Positions 15,722 through 20,842 of a stretch of 36,939 bases of DNA are shown piece after piece. A model generated the notes under the pieces. The model saw only the letters and a program-made list of their open reading frames with translations. It was not told the DNA's origin and did not search any database. The translations under genes were made by a program, and so were the position numbers. Source of the DNA: Patescibacteria group bacterium (GTDB lineage: Bacteria; Patescibacteriota; Minisyncoccia; Phycocordibacterales; Zambryskibacteraceae); the NCBI GenBank assembly GCA_004322205.1, contig SCSN01000004.1, forward strand, positions 1 to 36,939. Direction: 5' to 3'. How positions within the stretch are numbered: position 1 is the stretch's first letter; every line of letters begins with the position of its first letter.

Positions 15722-16060
15722 ATGGAGCCACTCGCCAGAAAAAAATGTGTCCCTTGCGAAGGAAGCACGCCGCCACTCAACCACTCCAAAAATCTCGAGT
15801 ATCTAAAGCAGATCAACCAATGGGAGCTCGAAGAAGACAGAGCGATTGAGAAAACATATTTGTTTAAGGATTTTGCGGCGGCGATGAAATTTCTAAATGA
15901 AGTGGCGCGTATTGCCGAGGAGGAAAGTCACCACCCTGATTTCTGCCTGCGCGGCTGGAACAAAGTGACAATCCGTCTCTCCACTCACGCTGTTGGCGGA
16001 CTTTCGGAAAACGACTTTATTCTAGCCGCCAAGATCGATGAAATTTTACCAAAAACGTGA
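15722..16060 (+). CDS. Pterin-4a-carbinolamine dehydratase family protein
   Basis: This 112-residue protein carries the PCD/DCoH signature EEESHHPDFCLRGWNKVTI followed by LSTHAVGGLSENDF, with the catalytic His-His-Pro and the later His. The enzyme dehydrates 4a-hydroxy-tetrahydropterins after aromatic amino-acid hydroxylation. No hydroxylase is visible here, so the family's second known role (folate or molybdopterin-linked, or as a dimeric partner protein) may apply. The start at 15722 is chosen over the track's 15671 because homology begins later and residues before it are not conserved in kind. It lies 43 bp after the LOG gene in the same direction and is followed by a hairpin terminator. 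Confidence 0.85.
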   Translation: MEPLARKKCVPCEGSTPPLNHSKNLEYLKQINQWELEEDRAIEKTYLFKDFAAAMKFLNEVARIAEEESHHPDFCLRGWNKVTIRLSTHAVGGLSENDFILAAKIDEILPKT

Positions 16061-16061
16061 A

Positions 16062-16087
16062 CCCCGCCAGCCCTGAAGCTGGCGGGG
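16062..16087. terminator. Bidirectional terminator hairpin
   Basis: CCCCGCCAGC-cctgaa-GCTGGCGGGG is a perfect 10-bp stem between convergent genes. The minus strand continues TTCACGTTTTT, a better T-tract than the plus strand (TTATGT). Confidence 0.75.
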
Positions 16088-16112
16088 TTATGTCGCGCGC
16101 TTGCTTGCTAAA

Positions 16113-16691
16113 CTAACGGACTTCCATCTGGCGTCTGATGTGCGTGAAAGGCAAGATCGCTATCTTCCCGTTCTCGCACACGACTACCTCCAAGTCCTCC
16201 TCGGAGAGGGCGCTCTGGACATGCACCAGAACGCTGTCTCCATCTTGGAAGACGAAAAGGGAATCACGCCAGAGCCGTTCCCTGCCATCCAGAGAGTGCG
16301 ACCCTCGCCCCCACGAGAGCTCTTGCGGTGAACCGCTGTACCTCCTCACCCACCCATCTCGAGTGCCGATCGGAGCAGCCGATCTGGTGATGATTCGCAC
16401 CAGATGGAGTGCCGTGAGAATTCCCATTGTTCCTTGCAGAAAGAGTGCGCTGGGATCTCCCGGCCTCTGGAACTCCGGATAGGCCCGGAAGATACGACCA
16501 TCCTCTGCAAGCGGAGGGTTGTTCTCGGAGAGTGGAATGAAACGCTGAACTCGTCTTCCTTTACCGCTTTCCCCGAGCGATATACTCCGCTTGCAGACAA
16601 CTAAGCCCGGTTCCAGAATGTGGTTCGCGACAGTGTAGAGCACTATTCCCCCTTTTCTTATCTTGTTGGTTTTGTGTTGTGCGCGCGACAT
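16113..16691 (-). CDS. Hypothetical protein (orphan cassette gene)
   Basis: This 192-residue protein belongs to no family I recognise. It has no signal or clear membrane helix, many Arg and Gly residues, and a hydrophobic strand-rich end (SLFVFQDGDSVLVHVQ, LEVVVCENGKIAILPF) suggesting a beta-rich fold. I choose the ATG at 16691 (MSRAQHK) over the track's 16718. A GGAG lies 8 nt before 16691, and 16718 would fall inside the promoter. The promoter TTGACC-17-TATCTT (16737-16709) sits directly behind the terminator of a small RNA. The unit is monocistronic and ends at the bidirectional hairpin. Confidence 0.7.
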   Translation of the reverse strand: MSRAQHKTNKIRKGGIVLYTVANHILEPGLVVCKRSISLGESGKGRRVQRFIPLSENNPPLAEDGRIFRAYPEFQRPGDPSALFLQGTMGILTALHLVRIITRSAAPIGTRDGWVRRYSGSPQELSWGRGSHSLDGRERLWRDSLFVFQDGDSVLVHVQSALSEEDLEVVVCENGKIAILPFTHIRRQMEVR

Positions 16692-16708
16692 CAATGAACT
16701 CCGTGCTA

Positions 16709-16737
16709 AAGATAACACATTGAAAATGTTTGGTCAA
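16709..16737 (-). promoter_or_regulatory. Promoter of the 192-aa gene
   Basis: On the minus strand TTGACC (16737-16732), 17 bp, TATCTT (16714-16709). The -35 touches the T-tract of the ncRNA terminator, an unusually tight packing. Confidence 0.7.
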
Positions 16738-16762
16738 ACAAAAAACTCGAGGCGCGCCTCGA
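16736..16762 (-). terminator. Terminator of the structured RNA
   Basis: CTCGAGGCG-CGCCTCGAG, a perfect 18-bp palindrome (16745-16762), is followed on the minus strand by TTTTTTGTTT. The T-tract runs into the -35 of the next gene. Confidence 0.85.
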
Positions 16763-16894
16763 GCCGGTGAAGACTAGGTACGGAAACCCGCTTCCCTGTC
16801 GGGGGGAACGAAGATGGCAGGTTTGCTCTGGCTTGATGAGCTGGCGGACCCACCAGCGACACTGCAACCGTATCCGTACCCAGTCTTCAGATCT
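16738..16894 (-). ncRNA. Candidate structured small RNA with own promoter and terminator
   Basis: On the minus strand TTGACA-17-TATCCT predicts a start near 16894. The transcript of about 155 nt opens with GAAGACTGGGTACGG (16888-16874), which pairs with CCGTACCTAGTCTTC (16782-16768) over 15 positions with only one G-U. Inside are a hairpin GCTGGTG-ggtc-CGCCAGC and a second arm AAACC...GGTTT with TTCCC/GGGAA, giving a three-way junction. A textbook terminator follows 5 nt after the closing helix. No start codon with a ribosome binding site exists inside. It lacks the SRP GGAA-loop motif and is too short for RNase P or tmRNA. 6S-like or new are both possible. Confidence 0.7.
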
Positions 16895-16900
16895 ATTGTA

Positions 16901-16929
16901 AGGATACAAAAACGCTTTACTTCTGTCAA
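16901..16929 (-). promoter_or_regulatory. Promoter of the structured RNA
   Basis: On the minus strand TTGACA (16929-16924), 17 bp, TATCCT (16906-16901). Confidence 0.75.
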
Positions 16930-16968
16930 GAGATATGCGGCGGCGGGCTTATATTGCTTTGGTATTTC

Positions 16969-17370
16969 CTACTCGGCCTCCCCGTGTAAAAGCCACTCTA
17001 TAGCTTCTTCTTTGTTGCGAAAACCCTTGAGATTTTTTCGGCCGGAGAGCGCTACCACCACGTCCTCCGCCATAATCATATACTGGGTGCCCCCAAAGGT
17101 AGCGGTGCGAAGCACATACGGCTCGTTTTCTTTCATCAGGGCGACGAGCTGCGTTACCACTTCGGCGTCATATTGGTGCAACTCGGAAATATCGATCAGG
17201 CAGAGAACCCTCTCTCCTTTCTTATCAAAAAGACTTTTGATTGTCTCCTTTACCTTTTGCGCCCACTCGGCAAATTTCGGCAGGTGGCGCGCCTCTAAAT
17301 TTCCCCCGATGGTTACGTGAACAACATCGGAAGTACCAACAGAGACTTCAAGTTTCACTCCGTTTTTCAT
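16969..17370 (-). CDS. STAS/SpoIIAA-like domain protein
   Basis: This 133-residue single-domain protein shows an alternating strand-helix pattern. A first strand pair (VKLEVSVGTSDVVHVTIGG) is followed by a helix, a central hydrophobic strand with Asp (RVLCLIDISEL), a helix, and AEDVVVALSGRKN with a C-terminal helix (RNKEEAIEWLLHGE). This resembles the SpoIIAA-like variant of the STAS fold, used in protein-protein or lipid contact and in anti-sigma antagonists. There is no kinase or sigma partner nearby, so no pathway can be assigned. An extended -10 (TGgTATAAT) ends 6 nt before the ATG, a clear case of the leaderless arrangement. Confidence 0.6.
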   Translation of the reverse strand: MKNGVKLEVSVGTSDVVHVTIGGNLEARHLPKFAEWAQKVKETIKSLFDKKGERVLCLIDISELHQYDAEVVTQLVALMKENEPYVLRTATFGGTQYMIMAEDVVVALSGRKNLKGFRNKEEAIEWLLHGEAE

Positions 17371-17397
17371 TTAAAAATTATACCAAGCCATTTAAAA

Positions 17398-17814
17398 CTA
17401 TCGTCTTCTGCCGTCGAGACCGCGATACCTGCCGGCATTAGCCGCGATAAAGAGCCAAAATAGAAGAGCGTAAATAATATGCTCATCGACCAAATAGGAA
17501 TGGTCGCCGGCGTATGGGAACTTGAGAATTGGAAAGTAGTAGAGCGTCATGAGAACAATCCCAGCAATTGACGCCCAGCGAACATAAAAGCCGATAAGTA
17601 GAGCAATGCCGATAATTAGCAGACCCCATTCGTTTATAAAATTCACCCAGCCGATATTGCCGGGGCTTGCAAACCAAGCAAAGGGTCCCTTGAAAGACTG
17701 CGCGTTCTTGAGATAGCCTGCCGCCGTCCACGAGGCGTCGGTGATTTTCGAAAGCCCGGCATAAACAAACAACCAGCCCATCGCCAAACGGAGAACAAAA
17801 ATTACGTTTTTCAT
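17398..17814 (-). CDS. DoxX-family membrane protein
   Basis: This 138-residue protein has four membrane helices (about 3-20, 55-75, 78-97 and 113-130). It carries the DoxX features RLAMGWLFVYAGLSKI in helix 1 and a conserved GLLIIGIALLIGFYVRWASIAG stretch. DoxX/DoxD proteins are small quinone-linked or redox-associated membrane subunits. The precise substrate is unknown, and no partner subunit is adjacent. It runs toward the STAS-like gene with a 27-bp gap, but that gene carries its own -10, so co-transcription is possible but not required. Start choice is simple, as homology begins at the first residue. No clear ribosome binding site is visible. Confidence 0.8.
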   Translation of the reverse strand: MKNVIFVLRLAMGWLFVYAGLSKITDASWTAAGYLKNAQSFKGPFAWFASPGNIGWVNFINEWGLLIIGIALLIGFYVRWASIAGIVLMTLYYFPILKFPYAGDHSYLVDEHIIYALLFWLFIAANAGRYRGLDGRRR

Positions 17815-17870
17815 ATTCGCGCTTCAAAAATTAACCACCTTTATAGAATTCACCAAATTGCTAACGTAAG

Positions 17871-18134
17871 TTATTTTTTGCTCTGCTGGGCTATCCGCTG
17901 GAGTTCCTGCTGCATTTTCCCCAGTTCCCGCTCGTGTTCGCTCATCCGCCGCTTAATCTGTTCAACTTCAAATTGGAGTTTATTGAGCTCTGCTTCCTCC
18001 CTCTGCAGTTCTTGTTTCTTTCGCTCCAATTCTGCTTTCCTCTTGTGTAAATCACGCTCTTTATCCGCCAGCTCGTTGTTTTCCTTATCAATTTCTCTCT
18101 TGAGCTGTTCGAGAGTTTGTGTTGACGCATTCAT
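17871..18134 (-). CDS. Small coiled-coil protein
   Basis: These 87 residues form one continuous heptad-rich helix (LEQLKREIDKENNELADKER, then KRKAELERKKQELQREEAEL). The Lys/Glu pattern is typical of a long dimeric coiled coil. No other domain is present and the role is unknown. The ATG at 18134 (MNASTQ) is preferred because residues before it do not fit the helix. The track start is a TTG at 18158 with AGAGG only 2 nt before it, so it cannot be excluded. TGgTAAAAT about 50 nt upstream is a likely extended -10. Confidence 0.6.
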   Translation of the reverse strand: MNASTQTLEQLKREIDKENNELADKERDLHKRKAELERKKQELQREEAELNKLQFEVEQIKRRMSEHERELGKMQQELQRIAQQSKK

Positions 18135-18213
18135 GCTGTTGCCGTTAGTTTGTAACAATACCTCTTTTCTTGACTCTCATTTTACCACAAATATCCGCGC
18201 GGTATGTGCATAC

Positions 18214-18234
18214 TACCAAGGTTTAACCTTGGTA
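18214..18234. repeat. GGTTTAACC palindrome, copy 1
   Basis: TACCAAGGTT-t-AACCTTGGTA is a perfect 21-bp palindrome between the coiled-coil and SWIB genes. Related AGGTTTAACCT cores occur at 18628-18638 and 29706-29742. Confidence 0.7.
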
Positions 18235-18284
18235 AAAGCAAATAATCAGTTTTGGTTGTAAGTTAAGAGAAAACGAAGCTTGGA

Positions 18285-18539
18285 TTACGAAAGATGCTTG
18301 GAGACAAGTTTTGTCATCTCAAACATATTGACAGTCGCTCTTCCGTCAAATACTTTCTTGAGCTTTTCATCGGCGTTAATGTTGCGCTTGTTTGCCGAAT
18401 CTTGAAGACCGTTTCTTTTTATGTACTCCCAGAGCTTCTTAACCACTTCGGAACGAGGCATTGGCCCTTGCCCAACTACAGACGCCAATTCCGGGCTAAT
18501 ATTCATCGGCTTCATAAATGCAGAATTGCTTTTTGCCAT
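18285..18539 (-). CDS. SWIB/MDM2-domain protein
   Basis: The 84-residue protein is essentially one SWIB domain. After a short Ser/Met leader it shows MPRSEVVKKLWEYIKRNGLQD, followed by NINADEKLKKVF and a closing helix (FEMTKLVSKHL). In eukaryotes the domain belongs to chromatin remodelling complexes. In bacteria it occurs alone or fused to topoisomerase I in chlamydiae, so a DNA- or chromatin-like role is inferred. Here topA lies 8.5 kb away and is not fused. The upstream sequence is AT-rich without a strong ribosome binding site. A GGTTTAACC element lies about 85-100 bp upstream. Confidence 0.85.
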   Translation of the reverse strand: MAKSNSAFMKPMNISPELASVVGQGPMPRSEVVKKLWEYIKRNGLQDSANKRNINADEKLKKVFDGRATVNMFEMTKLVSKHLS

Positions 18540-18627
18540 GATTGTTCTTTTTACTTATTTAATCATTCAATCATATCAATTTTATAATGCAAAAGCCATC
18601 AAAATTTCCCATTCTTAGAGTTTACCG

Positions 18628-18638
18628 AGGTTTAACCT
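18628..18638. repeat. GGTTTAACC palindrome, copy 2
   Basis: AGGTT-t-AACCT within CCGAGGTTTAACCTTGATG, upstream of the SWIB gene. It is a shorter, decayed copy of the element at 18214. Confidence 0.5.
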
Positions 18639-18701
18639 TGATGCAGGGATAATTGTCTAAATTCTACCACAACACACTCTGCAATACACAAAGGAAAACG
18701 G

Positions 18702-18802
18702 CAGCCGCGTAAAGACTAAGCTTTTGCCTCGTCCACTTGGCCACGTAAAGCTAAGGCCGCGTGGCCGCGTGGACTTGCTGCAAGCAAGTCTTTACGCGGC
18801 TG
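18702..18802. repeat. 101-bp branched inverted-repeat element A
   Basis: CAGCCGCGTAAAGACT (18702-18717) and AGTCTTTACGCGGCTG (18787-18802) are perfect 16-bp outer arms. Nested inside are GTCCAC (18731) / GTGGAC (18769), GGCCACG (18739) / CGTGGCC (18760), and a small GACTTGC...GCAAGTC stem. No ORF is seen. It fits a folded RNA, a cruciform or a small mobile palindromic element. Confidence 0.65.
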
Positions 18803-18885
18803 TTCCTCCTGAACAAAATCCGAACTTTTTACCAAACGAATCCTGACTAAGGAAGCCAGCCCGCCGCCGCTCGCTACCACTCGCC

Positions 18886-19003
18886 ACCCAGCAAAAAAGT
18901 TTTCTCTGCATTTCTGATTTTGCGCGCGCCGGATTTCTTCTTCCCCGCCTGCGCCGAGGCTTCAGCGGGCAGGTAAAAGGAAAAGAAAACTTTTTTGCTG
19001 GGT
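18886..19003. repeat. 118-bp element B with perfect 20-bp terminal inverted repeats
   Basis: ACCCAGCAAAAAAGTTTTCT (18886-18905) and its exact reverse complement (18984-19003) flank 78 bp that include CCCGC...GCGGG and a GCGGGCAGG piece. It resembles a MITE-like element next to tRNA-Gln. No target duplication is obvious to the eye. The rest of 18540-19053 holds no gene. Confidence 0.65.
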
Positions 19004-19053
19004 TCTGCTCTCTCCGGCGAAGCCGCGAGGCAACCTTTCAATCTTATCCTTGT

Positions 19054-19127
19054 TGGCTGCCGGACTTGGACTCGAACCAAGATACTCGCCTCCAAAGGGC
19101 GATGTCCTACCATTAGACGATCCGGCA
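19054..19127 (-). tRNA. tRNA-Gln (anticodon UUG)
   Basis: On the minus strand acceptor TGCCGGA pairs with TCCGGCA. The anticodon stem TCGCC/GGCGA holds loop CTTTGGA (anticodon TTG). The T arm is CTTGG-TTCGAGT-CCAAG and the discriminator is G, as expected for Gln. CCA is encoded, unlike in the other tRNAs of this window. Confidence 0.95.
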
Positions 19128-19158
19128 AACTAATAAGCTTCGTCAGCTAATTAGCTAA

Positions 19159-20214
19159 TTAGCTTTGGGAGTTATTGTTTACCAAAAGTTTCACCAGCGC
19201 AAGTTCGACAGGAAGTTCTGGGATAGCGGTTCTAGATACCATATCGTGTGCGGAGAGAAATTCAGCGAGCGTGGCGGAGCTTATAGCATCAGTACCCTTG
19301 GCGGCTACTTTTTTCAAAAACTCGAGGTCTTCATCGGAGAAGTCCTCCGCGAATTCTTTCTCCATCTCTCCGGCATAGCGCAGAAGAAGAACTGCCCGCA
19401 GTTTCTGCAGGACGAGCTTGAGAAAAACCTTGATATCGATATTTTCATTCTTTGCCCGAGCAACAGTTCCGAGCGCTTTATCAATTTTCCTCTCCGCTAT
19501 GGCTTCAATAAAACCGTTGACAAGTTTGCCGCGCGGAGCGCCGGTAACTATCTCAACTTCTTCCGGGTCAATTTTCTTGCTGCGGCCAAAACTCAAGACC
19601 TTCTGCAAAATCCCCTGCGCGTCGCGAAACGAGCCTTCCGAGAGCACCGCTATAAGCTCCGCCGAGGACGGCTCCAGAGTAAATCCCTCCTTCTTTGCAA
19701 TGGAGAGCGCCAACTCCTTTAGCACCTTCTGGCCGGGGCGTTTGAATGAAAAAACCTGACAGCGGGAAAAAACAGTTTCCGGCACTTTTTCAATTTCGGT
19801 GGTGGCAAGGATAAAAATTGCGTGGCGGGGCGGCTCTTCAAGCGTTTTCAGGAAAGCGTTCCAGGCTTCTTTGGTAAGCATATGCGCCTCGTCAATAATA
19901 TAGACCTTGTAGGGAGACTCGAACGGCAGACTCAACACCGACTCGCGTATGGCGCGGACATCATCAATGCCGCGGTTGGAAGCGGCGTCAATTTCGTAGA
20001 GATCGGTCTGGCTGCAGCCGATATCTTTGGCAAAAATACGAGCAACGGATGTTTTTCCCGTCCCGCGAGAACCAGCAAAAAGATAGGCATGAGAGATGTT
20101 GCTGAGCTTAATTGAACCTTCAAGAACCTTAACCACCTGATCCTGACCGATGACGTCGGAAAAATTCTGCGGACGATACTTGCGATAGAGAGCGACGGGG
20201 TCAGTTTTATTCAT
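19159..20214 (-). CDS. dnaX: DNA polymerase III gamma subunit, zinc-less short form
   Basis: This clamp-loader ATPase places the sliding clamp on DNA. Motifs are YRKYRPQNFSDVIGQ, Walker A GSRGTGKTS (about 48), Walker B VYIIDEAHML, sensor 1 ILATTE and the SRC motif (VFSRCQ). The four-cysteine zinc module that normally lies between Walker A and EIDAASNRGID is missing; only FAKDIGCSQTDLYEID connects them. At 351 residues it ends after the clamp-loader collar, so no tau-type extension exists. A TATAAT ends 8 nt before the ATG, consistent with a nearly leaderless mRNA. The stop lies 31 bp from the 5' end of tRNA-Gln on the same strand. Confidence 0.94.
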   Translation of the reverse strand: MNKTDPVALYRKYRPQNFSDVIGQDQVVKVLEGSIKLSNISHAYLFAGSRGTGKTSVARIFAKDIGCSQTDLYEIDAASNRGIDDVRAIRESVLSLPFESPYKVYIIDEAHMLTKEAWNAFLKTLEEPPRHAIFILATTEIEKVPETVFSRCQVFSFKRPGQKVLKELALSIAKKEGFTLEPSSAELIAVLSEGSFRDAQGILQKVLSFGRSKKIDPEEVEIVTGAPRGKLVNGFIEAIAERKIDKALGTVARAKNENIDIKVFLKLVLQKLRAVLLLRYAGEMEKEFAEDFSDEDLEFLKKVAAKGTDAISSATLAEFLSAHDMVSRTAIPELPVELALVKLLVNNNSQS

Positions 20215-20269
20215 AGGGACACATTATAACAAAGCAGAAAAATTATCTAGGCCTGACATCTATACTCCA

Positions 20270-20304
20270 AAACACGAAGGGGCGAATCGCAGACGATTCG
20301 CCCC
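20270..20304 (-). terminator. Terminator of the 137-aa acidic gene
   Basis: GGGGCGAATCG-tctg-CGATTCGCCCC on the minus strand is a perfect 11-bp stem followed by TTCGTGTTTT. It insulates dnaX from the upstream cassette. Confidence 0.85.
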
Positions 20305-20314
20305 CGCTTCTTCA

Positions 20315-20725
20315 CTACTCCGCGTCGTAATCGAGATCCTCGTCCGGAAAATCACCGAATATCGGCGTTCTCCGCACGACAGAGAATTCTCCAGTGTCTT
20401 CTACTACAACCGAATGGAAGAGACCATTCTCAACCTCATCACTTCTGTCCTCCTCCTCATCCTCCAAGTAAACCATAAAGGCAGAGGCGTAAAGGGTAAC
20501 TTCATCTGCCGCCAGTCGAACATTCGACTCGCCGCAATCTCTCCACTGCCTTCCTCTTCCCCCTCCTCTGCTTTCTTTCTTGTGAATGGTGAGAACTTCT
20601 TCGGGGTCGAGCTCCTCCCCGCCACAGCTGCAGCCTTCGTCATTGAGGTACGTCTCCTGGTCGCGAAACTGTGCTTGGAGCGACCTGTACCCCTCCGGGA
20701 CCTCTCGTCTCTGCTGTTGTTGCAT
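20315..20725 (-). CDS. Acidic hypothetical protein with CxC motif (orphan cassette gene)
   Basis: This 136-residue, strongly acidic protein is unrecognised. It starts MQQQQRREVPEGYRSLQ, has a short cysteine turn (GCSCGG) near residue 32, a basic Gly/Arg patch (SRGGGRGRQWRD), and ends in an acidic tail (FPDEDLDYDAE). No membrane helix is present. I choose the ATG at 20725 over 20770 because AGGGGG lies 7 nt before it and the TTGACC-18-TATAAT promoter (20810-20781) puts the transcript start downstream of 20770's position. The unit has its own terminator. A perfect DnaA box lies just upstream of the promoter. Confidence 0.7.
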   Translation of the reverse strand: MQQQQRREVPEGYRSLQAQFRDQETYLNDEGCSCGGEELDPEEVLTIHKKESRGGGRGRQWRDCGESNVRLAADEVTLYASAFMVYLEDEEEDRSDEVENGLFHSVVVEDTGEFSVVRRTPIFGDFPDEDLDYDAE

Positions 20726-20780
20726 CGCAGTCCCCCTAGACGTGAGCGTGAAGAAAACATGAAACAACACCTCTAGCTAA

Positions 20781-20810
20781 ATTATACCACTAAAAATAAA
20801 AACTGGTCAA
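20781..20810 (-). promoter_or_regulatory. Promoter of the acidic cassette gene
   Basis: On the minus strand TTGACC (20810-20805), 18 bp, TATAAT (20786-20781). Confidence 0.8.
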
Positions 20811-20811
20811 G

Positions 20812-20820
20812 TTATCCACA
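20812..20820 (+). promoter_or_regulatory. Single DnaA-box match
   Basis: TTATCCACA matches the DnaA-box consensus exactly, and sits beside the -35 of the cassette promoter. As a lone box it suggests possible DnaA control rather than an origin. Confidence 0.4.
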
Positions 20821-20842
20821 GTCTCAAATTTTAGAAATTCGT

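Noticed and set aside
16706-16909. 67-aa minus-strand ORF
   Set aside because: It starts upstream of the predicted RNA start, inside the promoter, lacks an SD, and coincides with the structured RNA.
18874-19128. 84-aa minus-strand ORF at tRNA-Gln
   Set aside because: It reads through tRNA-Gln and element B and has no coding features.
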